From positions 889,501 through 953,500 of the forward strand of contig NC_088174.1 of the NCBI RefSeq assembly GCF_028769735.1: DNA of 64,000 nt, read 5' to 3'. This DNA comes from Zonotrichia leucophrys gambelii (lineage: Eukaryota; Chordata; Aves; Passeriformes; Passerellidae). Under the pieces are notes generated by a model. That model was given only the letters and a program-made list of their open reading frames with translations. It made no database searches and had not been told where the DNA came from. The position numbers and the translations under genes are program-made. Every line of letters starts with the position of its first letter. Position 1 is the stretch's first letter. Shown piece by piece: positions 1-13,089 of the stretch.

Positions 1-1697
1 ATCAGGAATCCCCAGTAGGAACCAGGAGAGAAAAAGGAGAAGGGAAGACAATGAAGACAGGGTCGATCAATCCAGTCCTGGTGCAAAGGAAAGAAAGGGA
101 AAGAAGAGAGGAAGGGGTGGAATAATCAGCCAGGTTTCCTCACGCAGCCCTCAGATCCCGCAGCCTCAATCAATAACCAACTTTGACAGTCATTGCTTCA
201 GAAAGAAACTTTCAAAATCTCCCTGAACTCAAAGAATGTTGGTGCTTTATAGCGTGAAAATGGCCAGTAAAGCCCTGCTGAAGACATGGAGAGGGGTTGG
301 ATTCCTTCCCCTTCTTCCTCTCCCCTTTAAAATCCACATTAGAAGGCAGAGCTGAGATGAAAGGGGAGCAAACAAGGCTTTTAGTCCTAGTTTTGTTGTT
401 GCAATTATTTTGCCAATAGTAATGATCTCAGGACTGGATGGAGGATCCTTGATGCTGTGCTGGGCATGTGGAGGGGGGGATAGAGCTGCTGGGATTGTTC
501 CAGAACCACAAATCCAGGGGAGGGAACCCCATGGATACAACAGAGTTTGGGTTTGGAGCGTGGAAATAAAACCAAACAGTGCCCACAGGGCACAGGGGCC
601 ACAGGGACCATCTGGGTGTTGTGACAGCACGTGACAAGAGTGATTTCTGTACCAAAAATAGTGTGAGCACATCTTTTCCTGCTGAGGGCAGGATTGTCCC
701 CTGTGCTGGCCCTGCTGGGACACTCTGAGCGCTGGGGGCACTCTGAGTTCTCCAGGCTTTGGAAATCAAACTTCCCGAAGTCCTGGAGATGTCCCATGGA
801 GGGTTCCAGGCTCAGGGCTGCCTTATTTCCAGAAGGATGGGCTGGTTATGGGTTTTAATTTCAAACAGTTCAGGTCAAGTTCAGTTCCTAAAGAAAACAT
901 TTAGGCCTGGAAGCTCCAGACCTGAAAGTACCAGATCATCACCTTGGTGGAGCACCAGGACAGGCACCTCTGCACTTGGTTCCAGGGTTCATTCCCAAGG
1001 AGAGCAGCATTCCAGGCTGGACCAGGTGTGCAGGACAGAGCAGTTGGCTGGAGCCCACAGTGCCATCCAAACTGAGGTGAGAATGGCAGGATGGGAAGTT
1101 TGGATTATTGACCATGGAGGGATCATGGCTGCATCAGGTCCCATGGCAACTGAATTTCCTACACTCCAGTGCTTGAATTCAGAACAAACCTTTCTTTCCC
1201 CAAATTCATTTTAGCCAAACAGTCTCTGCTTTTGGGGACAGAAATTCTGGAAGAAATCCTTGTGCAAATTTCAGAAGAATAACTGATAGGGTTTATTAAT
1301 CCTCCCCTTGTCATCTGTGGCAAGGACAGCCAGGAGTTGCATTAATCTCATTCCACCATTCCCACAAAACAGGTGCTAACTCAGTCCCCATCCATACTCA
1401 TCTTTATTCCACAGGAACATTATAATCCCTAAAATTCCTCACCCACGAGGACTGACTGACTTCAGCCAGGAGGCCTAGAAGTCTCTGATGAGAAGAACAG
1501 AGCCTGCCAGACATGAGGACAAAAGCCAGTGGAGCCAACTGAAAACCAGTTCAAATTCAGTGTTTGCCCTGATAGACCCAGTTCAGTCTAAAAAATGTCA
1601 ATTTTGAGATCTGTGCTTCCACCACTCTTGGTCCCATAATCTTACGGAGGGCTCAGCACAAGGATCAGCCAGTTGCAATAATTAACACCTTGGTTAA
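1..1697. other. Gene-free stretch at the left edge
   Basis: No exon or repeat family recognised. A CACGTGAC site at 628-635 fits the M-box core used by MITF but is far too short to mean much alone. Confidence 0.4.
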
Positions 1698-2520
1698 TGG
1701 GAATGGAGGTGGAGTTCCAGCTGGTAGGGATGGAGATAAAGCTCAGCTTGGTAGGGACGGAGATAAAGCTCAGCCTTGAATGGATGGAGGTAAAGCTCAG
1801 TCTTGAAGAGATGGAGGTAAAACCCAGCCTGTAATGGGTGGAGGTGAAGCTCAGTCTAGAATGGATGGAGGTAAAGCTCAGCTTGGAAGGGATGAAAGTA
1901 AAGCTCAGCCTTGAAGGGATGGAGATAAAGCTCAGCTTGGTAGGGGTGGAGGTAAAGCTCAGTCTGGAATGGATGGAGGTAAAGCTCAGCCTTGAAATAA
2001 GTAAACCCAGCTGTAATGGAATGGAGGTGAAGCCAGCTGGTAAGATAAATAAGCTCAGCCTAAATGGATGAAAGTAAAGCTCAGCCTGGAAGGGATGGGG
2101 ATAAAGCTCAGTCTAGAATGGATGGAGGTAAAGCTCAGCTTGGAATGGATGGAGGTAAAGTTTAGCCTGGAATGCATGGAGATAAAGCCCAGCCTGGAAG
2201 GGATGGAAGAAGCTCAGCCTGAATGGATGAGGTAAAGCTCAGTCTAGAATGGATGGAGGTAAAGCTCAGCTTGGAATGGATGGAGGTAAAGTTTAGCCTG
2301 GAATGGATGGAGATAAAGCCCAGCCTGGAATAGATGAAAGTAAAGCCCAGCCTGGAATGGATGGAGGTAAAGCCCAGCCTGGAATGGATGGAGGTGAAGT
2401 TTAGCCTGGAATGGATGGAGATAAAGCCCAGCCTGGAATGGATGGAGGTAAAGCTCAGCCTTGAAGAGATGAAGGTAAAGCCCAGCCTGTAATGGATGGA
2501 GGTGAAGCCCAGCCTGGACG
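1698..2520. repeat. 27-bp minisatellite
   Basis: About 30 copies of a 27-bp unit with core tggaggtaaagctcagcctg and alternative gagataaagcccagcctgg. The unit length is a multiple of three, so it stays open in frame on both strands and yields artificial repetitive ORFs. Confidence 0.93.
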
Positions 2521-2639
2521 GGCTGCAGGTGCCTCTCACCCCTGACACTGAAGAAGGTTCAGTCTTTGCTTCCAGGGGCTTTTCCAAGGCAAGTCCCCTG
2601 TCAGGCCAGCCCCTCCAGCAAGGGCAGCCAGTCCAGCTG

Positions 2640-2752
2640 GGCTCTGGCTCCAGCTCCTGGGCCAGCAGGGCCTGGGCTGCTCCTGGCTCCAGCTCCTGAG
2701 GGTTTGGGCTGCTCCTGGCCCCAGCTCCTGAGGGCCTGGGCTGCTCCTCACG
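2640..2752. repeat. Short GC-rich tandem repeat
   Basis: About three copies of a 30-33 bp unit built on ggctgctcctggctccagc. The surrounding stretch 2521-3747 holds nothing else that I recognise. Confidence 0.75.
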
Positions 2753-3747
2753 GAAGGAGCTCCTGGCTCGCCTCCTCCCAGAATGTGTTCCACATTTTCT
2801 GCTAATAAGGGCACAGGGAGAGAGTGAGACAGAGAGAGAAGAGGAGAAAAACTGCTCTAAATTATTCATGGACAATATCATTATGTGTCATAACAGTGTG
2901 TCTGTGATGGGAAAGAGTGAGTGTGGCAGGGGCTGGGGTAGCACAGGCCGGGCTGCACAATAGCGAGAGCTGATTAATTATTGATGTGCACTAATTGGCT
3001 ACAGGGTTTCAGGACAGCTTGGGCTTTGTTGGGATCATTTGTATTCTTGCTTTGGAAATGGACCCCCACACACATAAACCCAACATTTTCGTGTGCAAGT
3101 CCTCTCCCTCCTCCTCTTTTCCTCCTCCCTCCCTCTCCCCCTGCCCTGCTTCCAGGGCTCCCGATCCCCTGTGTGTGTACAAATTAACAGGATCTTAACC
3201 TCTGCTGATTTCCTGCAGCCCTGACACGCTGCCAACACCTCTCTGCAGTTGGGCTCAGCCTGCAGCGCTGCTCCCTGCTGCAGGAAACCAGCCCTGCCCT
3301 CAGCACTGGGCTCTCCTCGCACCAGGGCTGGCCCCTTCTCCTGCCTTTGCCCCTAGAGCAGCTGGAAAGTCCTTCCCAGGCATTTCTTCCTTCTGGAATG
3401 ATCCAGACCTGTTGTATTGCACTAAATAGTTTATTTAGTTGTTGTTTTGCCCTGGGTTATTAGAGATTTGCATAGAGCAGTCTACACAGACCTTGCCTTG
3501 GAGCCTGCTGTGGTTGCACCCCTGGATCTGAGCGCCAGCCTGGAGGTGTCAGCAAGGTGAGGGGAGAGCTCTGAGGTTCAGAGCTTGGGTCACTTCTTGG
3601 TTGGCTTTAACAGCACAGGAGTTCCAGAGCTGGGGCTGCTCCTCCCATGGCTCCAGCTGTCCCCAGGTGTCCATGCAGGTGAGACCCCAGCCCTGGGGCC
3701 CAGCACAGGGAGGAGCTGGAGCTGTGGGAGAGAACCCAGGTTTGACC

Positions 3748-4127
3748 AGAGGGATGGAGCAGCTCTGCCATGAGCAAAGGCTGGGAGAGCTGGGATTGTT
3801 CAGCCTGTTCTGGGGAGAGCTCAGAGCCCTGCCAGGGCCTGAAAGGGCTCCAGGAGAGCTGGAGAGGGACTGGGGACAAGGACACAGGGAATGGCTCCCA
3901 GTGCCAGAGGGCAGGGATGGATGGGATATTGGGAATTAGGAATTGTTCCCTGTGAGGGTGGGCAGGCCCTGGCACAGGTGCCCAGAGCAGCTGGGGCTGC
4001 CCCTGGATCCCTGGCAGTGCCCAAGGCCAGGCTGAACAGGGCTGGGACAGTGGGAGGTTCCTGCCATGGCTGGGGTGGCACTGGGTGGGCTATGAGGTCC
4101 TTCCAGCCCAAAGCACTCCATGATTCC
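3748..4127 (-). mobile_element. CR1 LINE 3' end
   Basis: Antisense match to the avian CR1 3' region, among the longest copies here: cctgaaagggctccaggaga, gtgagggtgggcaggccctg, ggcagtgcccaaggccaggc, then gaggtccttccagcccaaag. No ORF2 remains. Confidence 0.9.
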
Positions 4128-5023
4128 AGGTTCCATGACCAGCCACTATTCCAACAGCTCCCTCTGCCCTTTCCCCTCACATGGGATCAGCAGGTTCCCA
4201 CGCCTCATTCCATGGGCTGTTCCAAGCCAGGCGCCCCCTCACAAACATCAGCTTTTCACCCTCTCAGGAAGCCCCAATGGGTCTCAGGATTGACCAGGGG
4301 TCCCTTCACCCCCTGGCATCCCAATGGAAGCAGAGCTGATCTGCCTGGAGCCAGGAGCTGCTCCCAGCAGAGCAAGCGACACTCTCTGCAGTGTTTCATG
4401 CTCTGCTAAATCCCTTCATCCCACCTCCTGCCATTTCAAGCATGCTGTTGGCAGAGAAGAACATCCAAGTGAACATCACAAAGATGGCACCAGGGCCTTG
4501 CTAAGGAATTAACTGGGGCTGGTGACTTTTATTTCGGTTCTCTGAGCTCCTGTTTTCTGACAGTTGTGATTAAAATTTGAAGGGCAGGATGACATGCATG
4601 GGATGGGACATCCTTCAGCTGAGTGGCTGAGGGGCAGTTTGGGGATAGGGTTTGCTACAGATATTTCCCAATGTACAGATTGCTACAGATTGCTACAGAT
4701 ATTTCCCTCTGTGCTTTTAAATAAATCACAGGGCACAGAGTGAGGTGAGGCATGGCTGGAGAACCTTTGGGCTGTGCATTTCCCACTCCCACCCTGTGGA
4801 GCTCCAGTGGGAGCAGCCAGGAAGGACTTCCCTAGGGATTGATTGATCCAGCAAGGCAAAAACAAGGCAGATGTTGACAAGAGGGTGGCACAGCTGCAGA
4901 AATCAATGTGTGGGATCAGATCTTGGAGTTTTCTCTGATCCTGATGAGTTTGCTGGCTCCCCTGGACACAGCAGTTGGAGTAGGACTGGGGGATGTGGGC
5001 TCAGTGCTTCCCTTGGGCAGGGA
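4128..5023. other. Gene-free stretch
   Basis: Only a small direct repeat (attgctacag, near 4680-4697) is seen. Confidence 0.4.
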
Positions 5024-5029
5024 CTTGCT

Positions 5030-5414
5030 TTGACCGTGTTCACAGGGGTTCTTGGATGAGGGAAGAGATGAGGATCTGACTCCACGTTTCAGAAGGCTTG
5101 ATTTACTATTTAATTATATATATTATGTTAAAACTATACTATAAGAATAGAAGAAAGGATTTCATCAGAAGGGTAACTAAGCATAGAAAAAGAAAGAATG
5201 ATAACAAAGGCTTGTGTCTGGGACAGAGAGTCTGAGCCAGCTGACTGTGATTTGCCATTAATTAGAAACAACCACATGAGACCAATCACAGATGCACCTG
5301 TTGCATTCCACAGCGGCAGATAACCATTGTTTACATTTTGTTCCTGAGGCCTCCTAGCTTCTCAGGAGGAAAAATCCTAAGGAAAGGATTTTTCATGAAA
5401 AGATGTCTGTGACA
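5030..5414 (-). mobile_element. Solo LTR
   Basis: Same family as 32990-33371 and 50957-51341. Flanked by near-identical 6-bp repeats (cttgct at 5024-5029, ctcgct at 5415-5420). It contains CCAAT-type sites and an A+T-rich region. Orientation follows the AATAAA seen in the 33-kb copy. No internal retroviral sequence. Confidence 0.82.
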
Positions 5415-5420
5415 CTCGCT

Positions 5421-6275
5421 GGAAGGCCTGGTCATGTGGCTGCGTTCCTCACTTTGCCCAGGATTCCTCTTCCTTCAAAACCTGGGATAGCTGGGGGCCA
5501 AAGCAAACCTGCTTCTGTTGGGCTGAGCAGTGAGAGCTGGAACCAGCCAGGTGAACATGGCCGCAAGCTGGAGCAGAAATTCCTCCCTGTGAGCTGGGCA
5601 GGCCCTGGCACAGGGGCTGACCTGGGGGAGTTTGTGTCTGTGCCCTCAGGATGGAGCTGACACTCTTTGTTCTCTTTGCTCCTTCTCCCTCTCCATCTCC
5701 TTTGAAACCCTTTGCATTATTCCTTATAGGAACAACACAAAGAAAGAATTTAGTTTATTTGTTATTTATTTAGGACAAACCCTTCCCTCCCATTTCAAAA
5801 GGGGCTTCGTGCAGGAGCCTCTGGTGGGTCCCAGGAAACTCTTGATTGATTATCCGAAAGGAGCCAAGTGAGATGAAAAGCAGAGGGAAGGGAATAATTT
5901 TAAGGGGAACGGCCACTAAATATCATCAATTTTTTATTAAACAGAATCTTTTCAATAGACAAAATGAGCTTTTCTATCCTCACTTATGTTTTTTCTTTCT
6001 TTTCCCCATTTTTGTTTTCCTTGGGCATGGGCAGATTCTATTTTCCTTCCTTTTTCCTCTTTTATTCTGCTCCTGGGACTGGTGAGAGGTGTGGGGTTAA
6101 ATGCTGACCTGGGCCACCAAGCAGGAAAATGTGCCTAAAGCTTCCCATCAAAACCCTCTTTTGTTTTTCCACTGGAAAAGGACAAGAGACAGAGGGAATG
6201 AGATGAAACAAGAGGAGTTCAGACTGGGCCTAAGGTTTAGACTGGTTATTAACAACAAATTCTTCTCCAAAGTTT
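5421..6275. other. Gene-free, partly AT-rich stretch
   Basis: The part at 5700-6060 is T-rich and unique; no repeat family or exon was recognised. Confidence 0.4.
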
Positions 6276-6443
6276 TCCAGTGCCCAGGGCAGTGGTGGAG
6301 TCACCATCACTGGAAATGTAGGAGAAACGTCTGGCTGTGGCACCTGGGGACATGGGCAGTGGTGGGGCTGGCAGAGCTGGGCATGGTTGGACTCTGAGGT
6401 CTCAGGGATTTCTCCAACCTCAACAGTTCCACGATTCTGTAAA
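6276..6443 (-). mobile_element. CR1 fragment
   Basis: Antisense CR1 end: tgcccagggcagtggtggag, tctccaacctcaacagttcc. Confidence 0.78.
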
Positions 6444-6821
6444 AATCACCTTAAGGTTCCCCAGAGCAGCTGAACTCAACGCTGGAGCCCCGAGGGTCTT
6501 TGCTGAACTCTTTTGAGCAAAGTTTGGACTGGAGACCTCGGGAGGTTCCCTCCATCCTCAGTTCCTCTCTGACCCTTGGCTGGGAGCCCAGGGTGGGCAG
6601 TGACAGTGAGGTGGGGACATGGCTGAGCTCAGGCTGCTCCTGGAGAGCTCTTGGGCACATCCTGAGTGCTCAGCTCACTGCTGAGTGCTGCTCAGCAAGG
6701 ATTTAATGAGAGAGCATCATCAGCTTGTGCTAAAATTACCGAAGTGTGAGGAGAGTTGTGTGGCGGCAGGTACATGGCTCCAAACGGGCAGGGAACAGCT
6801 TTGGGTCGGAAATTAGGGAAA

Positions 6822-7003
6822 AATTGTCCCTTGTGAGGGTGGGGAAGCCCTGAGGCTGAGACAAGCAGTGGCTGTGCCATCCCTGGAATGTCCAAGGCCA
6901 GGCTGGAGTGATGTGGGACAAGGAAAGGTGTCCCTGCCATGGCATGGTGGAACTGGGTGATCTTGGAGATCCATTCCAGCCCTACCAATGTCTGATCCTG
7001 TGA
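6822..7003 (-). mobile_element. CR1 fragment, diverged
   Basis: cttgtgagggtggggaagcc, tgtccaaggccaggctggag, gatcttggagatccattcca. Confidence 0.78.
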
Positions 7004-7479
7004 CAGGACATGTGGGGCTGAGCTGGGGTTTCTGCTGGGAGAGGGTCTGTGCACAGGATTGGGGTGTGCTGAGGGTGTGAGTGTGAGTGTGTGCAGGTGT
7101 GGGTATGTTTGAGCCACAGAGACACAGCCCATTGCAGCTCTGCCCAGTGTTTGTATGTGTGTGCCAGTGACTGGGTGTGCTCTGGGGGCATTTTTGGGTG
7201 TGCAAGGGCTGTGATGTACAAGGAACCTGCTGCTTAGCACAGGGGTTGCCTCCCTTCCTTCCTTACAGCTTCATCCAGGAGCTCCTGGCGTGGAAACCTT
7301 GCCCTGACTCCAGAATGTACCACAGAAAAAAACAAAAAACCACCGACAACAATGCATGTTTAGGGTCCATTTACCAGGGGGATTTTTCCCCCCCTTCCCC
7401 TAATCCCTCCAGAGCCGAGCGAGCGCGAGCACCAGAATAAAAACCACACACAAAAAAGAAAGGGCGAGAGCGAGGGAGA

Positions 7480-7820
7480 AAGAGGATTTCCTTCAAATCT
7501 GCTCTGTCTGCCCGTGATGGAGACTCATTCCCATAATCATTTTGACAGGTGTGCAATGGTTGAAGGCTTGCGGGGTGCGGGGTTGCGGCGGGGAGGGGAG
7601 CGGCAGCATCGCCCTTTGGCGGCGCCGTGCGCCGGGCGCGCTGATTAGACATGACAAGCACACCTGCCAGCGCCGAGCCCGGCAATTAAAGCCTCTTTGA
7701 GGTCCCAGGAAGTGACCGCATTAGAAAAGCCCCTCGCAGGCAGCTCCTTAGCATATTCCCAGTGTCATTAGCGCCGCGGCAAAGGCGAGGCGCAGCGGCG
7801 GAGGGCTCTGACATGACCCG
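7480..7820. promoter_or_regulatory. Isolated CpG-rich patch flanked by possible conserved sequence
   Basis: The stretch at 7560-7650 and 7775-7810 is markedly CpG-rich (gcggcgccgtgcgccgggcg), unlike the rest of the desert. It is interleaved with homeobox-type TAAT sites (cattagcg) and E-boxes (cacctg, caggtg). No exon is visible. It could be an enhancer or the promoter of a non-coding transcript. Confidence 0.35.
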
Positions 7821-8283
7821 TGCTCCCTTCCCGCTCGGGGACGGGATGCAAAGTGACTTTTAAAGAGGAGTATTTTTTTTTTCTCCTTTAAATTTGATTT
7901 CCAAGCCCCTCGTGCCGCTGCCTCCCTCCTGCTCTTGGAAATGTTCCATCGTCGCCGGGGTCGGCAGGGGGAAGGGAACCAGAATTCATTAAAGACAGAA
8001 AAGGACTTTGCTAAAAACTGGGAGGCTTTTGGGACAAAAAAATTCAATTCTGGATTCCAGTGTGGATTCTCAGTCTGCTCATTGCTTTCCCTTCTTCCTT
8101 CTCTTTTCTGCAGCTTCTTCCTTTCCTCCATCACCTCCCTGTCCCTCTTTCCTCCCACACATCCTGCTCTTGATATTCCCCCTCCCAGTGCCCCTTATCC
8201 ATGGAGGTTGCCTGGTGCACACTGTGAGACCCTGGTGGGGTCACTGACCTTGGAAGCACCATGGGAGGTTGGTGCCATGGGCA

Positions 8284-8494
8284 TCATCCACCCATCCATC
8301 CATCCACCCATCCATCCATCCATCCATCCATCCATCCATCCATCCATCCATCCATCCATCCATCCCTCCATCAATCCATCCCTCATCTACTCATCCATCC
8401 ATCCATCCATCCATCCATCCATCCATCCATCCATCCATCCATCCATCCATCCATCCATCCATCCATCCATCCATCCATCCATCCATCCATCCAT
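8284..8494 (+). repeat. (CATC)n tetranucleotide array
   Basis: About 50 units of CATC with a few interruptions near 8363-8390. Confidence 0.98.
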
Positions 8495-11068
8495 CTGCTG
8501 TTCTCCAGGAGCAGCTCAGCCTTGCAGTTTCTCTCCATGAACGTGCCCAGGGTCCCTTCCATCAGACAGAGAGGCAGGCAGGACCTTTCCTGCACATCCC
8601 TCAGCTCTGAAGGAGCTCTCTGAGCTCTTTGTGTCCCTCTGCCCTGTTTCCACATGAACTTGGAAGTCCCAGGAGGATCCTCAACATTCATAATGCTCCT
8701 GGGCAGGGAGGCTGTGTGCTCTAGAATTCCTGTCTTCATCCCAAGTGAAGCCCTAAGTTCATCTCATTCCTTATTTCCTTCATTCTTGCGCCTTCCAAGG
8801 TTATATCCCAGAATCCCGAAATGGAAGGTCCCCTCAGAGCAGGTGCACTCTGCCAACACCTGTGTGATCACACTCAGTTCCCCAGAGCTTCCCTGAGCCC
8901 ACAAATCTGTGGATTTCAGCTTCAGAGTGGTACCTGGTTCCCATTCCCGGCTGCCCCTGGCACAGGGCAGTGCCCAGGTGCCCCTGGAGACACCCAGTGG
9001 GTCCCCAGGGAATTTTCCTCCTCCTGTGCTTAACATCGAGGGCTCTGAGGTGGCTGCTTCCCTTCTCATCCCCAGGGAGCTCCTCGGGGTGTCCCTGCAG
9101 TGACTGCTTCCTCAGCTGATGCCAGGAAAAGCAGGTTTTATTTCCTACACACCTCTAGGGAAGAAGAGGCAAATCCCACCCTGCAGGTCCACACCGTCAC
9201 TGCTGAGAGCTGGAAGCTCCTGCAGGAGAGCTCCCAGAGGAGCATCCCTGTGCCTGGAGGGATGCAGGGATGCTCCTCGAGCAGGAGATGTCCGATGGAG
9301 AGGCTGCAGGTCGGGGGATGTTTGGGGTGGGACAGCCGTGACATTCCTCACCTGCTCCTCTGGGCAGGGGCCAGGAAACTCCGTGGGAGAGGGAGATGGA
9401 GCATGGGATGGGCAAAGCAGGAGAGGAGAGGAAAGAGAGGAGGTAGAGGAGGGCTGGATCCTGCAGGAGAACGGGAGCAGAGCCGGGGGATGAGCTCTGA
9501 GCCCGCCGTCACTGCAGGGCCCCGGGGACAGGGATCCAGCCAGGAGCAGGAGCTGTTCCCGGGAATGTGCAATCGATGTGTTTACGGACAGTGACACGAG
9601 AGTGACACACAGTGGAGGAGCCTCATGAAAAAATAAACAGGTAATGATCACACTGCCATGTGCACACTCCGCTCCTCGTTATTCCGGGGGTAAAGCCCAC
9701 CAGGGTTGGAGGCTTCAGGAGATTAACCATTGCCTGCCTGGGTGGCACCTGCCCAGGGGTGCTGCTGCTCAGGGGGCCCCCAATTCCTCTCTCCCCTCAC
9801 AGAGGGGGTGCAGCAGTGCCTGGGGGCGCTGAGACACCACAAAGCACAAGCTGAGGCTTGGGAGAGCGTGAGGGAGAGGCTCCAGCTCCTTCCAGGGAAG
9901 GCAGCCCCAGGAACAGCTTGTTGGTGTCTCACAAGAGCAGCTTCCAGGACTGTTTTGGCACAACCCAGCTGCTGCTGTGGGCACTGCTGACCCCCCGTGT
10001 CCCCAAAGCCCATTTTGGTGGCCATGGCTTCCCACGCACACAGCCAAGCCCTGGAGACCTGCTCTCACACGGCTCAGCCCAAGCACCGAGCTCTGAGGTG
10101 ACTTCTCAGATCCCCCTCTGCCTCCAGCTCCCCCAGAGCTGGGCAGAGAGGTCCCTTGGCCAAGAAAAACATGTAAAAATCAAGCAAATGAGTAAAAACA
10201 CCATAAAAACCAACTTTTAAGATGTATTGTTTCATTTACAGATGACTCGAGGAGAAACATTTAAGGAGGAGATGAATAAAGCGCCTGGCTGAGTGTGGGT
10301 GAGCAGTGACTCTCTGAGGGGTCCTGGAGCAGCTGGGGGTCCTGCAGGGCTCTGGGAGACTCCACCACCCCGGCAGGACCTGTCCATACAAAAATGGTCA
10401 ACCCAGAGCACTCCTCCCCCAGATGTGTCCCTGCAGCCAGGGATGGGGCAGGAGGGCTGAGTTGGGGTTGTGGAATGGTCCCACAGAAAGCAGAGAGGGA
10501 AAAGCCCCTTCAGACAGCAAGTGAGTGTTTAACAAGTTCTGGGGAAGACCCCACTTCTCCTAAAGCTGCTTTGAGAGAGCCAAACACTTCTCTGCTGTGA
10601 ATTTTCATTTCCTGACACGCTGTATTCCCTTCCACTGCAGCATCTCCCTTCAGTGCCAGCAGGAGGTGGGTAAAGGTGATCCAAGATTAAAAAAAGCCTC
10701 ACAAGGAAGTGTGACGTGATGCTAGAAAAATATCCCTGAAGGAATCTTTCCCCTCTCTTGTGCCAGCAAAGTTTGAAAGGAAGCTCCTCTCCTTTTCTCT
10801 GCTGTGGGGTGACTGGGGAGAGTGCCAGGAGGCAGAGGGGGACAGCAGATGGTGACACCATGAGCAGGGACAGGACTGAGGAGGGGAAGGAGCTTCCTCT
10901 GAGGCTCTGGGTCTGCCCAGGCATTTGACCTGAGAGAGAGCAGAAAGAGCCCCCGGGGCAGCTGCTGCCCCTCAGGTGCCATCTCCAGATGAGCCCCCTG
11001 CCCACAGAGCAGCTTGTCAAAGGGACATGTGGAGCTTGGGACAGCAACACTGGTGGGGAGGTGAGTGG
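8495..11068. other. Gene-free stretch
   Basis: Unique, GC-moderate sequence. No repeat family, RNA gene or credible exon was recognised. Confidence 0.4.
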
Positions 11069-11266
11069 AGGGATGGATGGATGGATGGATGGATGGATGG
11101 ATGGATGGATGGATGGATGGATGGATGGATGGATGGATGGATGGATGGATGGATGGATGGATGGATGGATGCATGGATGGATGATGGATGGATGGATGAT
11201 GGATGGATGGATGGATGGATGGATGATGGATGGATGGATGGATGGATGGATGGATGGATGGAGAAA
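11069..11266 (+). repeat. (GGAT)n tetranucleotide array
   Basis: About 48 units with several GATGAT interruptions near 11180-11227. It is the reverse complement of the 8.3-kb array. Confidence 0.98.
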
Positions 11267-13075
11267 GAGCTGAGCTGTGTCTCCACCCAGCAGCGTGTGG
11301 GTGATGAGGAGAAGGATGAGCTACAGCTCCTTGGTGGTTTATCCAAGAAGAACATTTGCTGTGCAAAGTGGGGTCTAAGAAGTCCAACAGCCATTGTGGT
11401 ATGGGAGGGCTTGGGATCCATCCAAGGGTCCATCCAGAAGCCAACTGGAACTTCCTCCTGCCCAGGAGAAACGCAGCTCTGTGTCCTCAGCTTGCTTGTC
11501 CCCCAGCTCTGTCACCTTTCCCATGTGTTGGCCTTGTCCAAATCCTCAAGTTGGGCAAGTTTTACCCCAAATCATGGATTTCCTCCAGGAACTGGAGCTG
11601 GTTCTGGATGTCAGCAGAAAAGCATTTTATGTGTGGAATTTGGACCTTGCCCTAAACCTGCTCTGAAGGCCTCGTGGGCTGTGCTCTGTGTGGTGATGGC
11701 ACCGAGGACGCCAAGTGCTGCCAGCTTTGATCCCACTGCAGGCTGACCACACTGCCCAGAATTCCACTGTCCCACTCTTGGACACACCGTGGAAGCCCAG
11801 GAGGCAGGAGAGGGGCTGGTGAGCCCATGGAAAACCATGGAAATCCAAGCACATCCTGCCCTGGAGCAGCTGTGTAAGTTCCATTTGGGAAGGATTTTCC
11901 TAATGCAGGGGGATTAGGCCAGGAGCTCTCCTCACGGCACTGCTTTGCTCGGGATGTTGGACAAGCAAATCAATCAGCCTCAATCCAGCCCTGAGGAGGG
12001 GATAAATGCTCCTTGCCTTTATCAAGGAGACTGGGAAACTGAGGCACAGAGGGATTTAAGTGGCTTTAAAGGAAAAAAAGAGGAAATCAAGAAGATAATC
12101 CCAGAGCAAGGCAGGCACAGGGAGAGGGAGGGAATACAAAGATCCCACTTTTCAGCCATCGGCTCCCAAGTTGTTCCTCTGGTGGTGGAGTGTCCTTGGT
12201 TCTGTCACTGCTGCAGAGCACTCAGGGTGGGATGAGAGTGGTCCAGCCTCTGCATCCCCTCGGGAATGGGCTGAACCAGAGGGCTCCTGGCCAAGGACAG
12301 ACGGCCAGAAATGACAGACAAACAGATGGACAGAGCTGAGCTCCAGGCAGGGATGGGGAACAGGGGGAGAAGACAAGGTTTTGTTGAGACAGTGGCTGCA
12401 CCCTCAGGACTGAGAGCTCATCCATATTTCAAACACCAGTTAGACAAACAAAACAAGAACCAGAGAGCCAAGCAAGGAGCCCGTTTGTCATATCAAAAGG
12501 GGTTTCAGTGGTACCTTCCTTGCCCTCCTGTCCCCTTGAAGTTTGTAGCTGGGGGGGAGAAGGGACAGCTCCCTCTCCAGCCGAACGGCTCCGTGCCACA
12601 GCCGAGCCGGGCTGTGTGTAATTAACCCCGGAGCCAATCCCCCAGTGGGGGCTGCCAGGCAGATCAAAGAACTCACACATCTTTGTCTGCAGCCAAGGGG
12701 AGCTGGGAGGAAAGCAGAGCAGGGGTGGGAGAGAGCCAGGGAGCCGCGTGTGTGCTCCTAATTGATAAAAAGGGAAGAGCATCTTCCTCCGAGAGATCTC
12801 CAGGCCCATCAAAATGCAGCAGGAGGAGAAGAAGGGAAAAGAAAAAGGCTTTGCTTTCCCTTGCAGGAACCAAAATCCAGCTGCTTCCAGCAGGAGAGGT
12901 GGGCAGTGCCCTGGGCAGGGCTGGGGGGAGAGGGCACCTCTGGCATGGGGGCACATGCCCAGGGTCAGGGGCTCTCCAGGGTTTGCCATGGGAGCCCTGG
13001 GCAAAGTGAGGCATTCCAGGAGCACCCAGAGGCCTGAGGGAGCCCTGTGCATCACCTTGTCCTGCATCACCAGGA
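11267..13075. other. Gene-free stretch
   Basis: Nothing recognised. Long frames here have no domain features and overlap each other on both strands. Confidence 0.4.
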
Positions 13076-13089
13076 GAAAGAAGGGTGAA

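Noticed and set aside
1698..2520. Possible CRISPR-like array
   Set aside because: No unique spacers of constant length between repeats, and the host is a vertebrate; it is a plain minisatellite.
10976..11746. Frames coding repeated Trp-Met-Asp-Gly
   Set aside because: Translation of the (GGAT)n microsatellite and its flanks.
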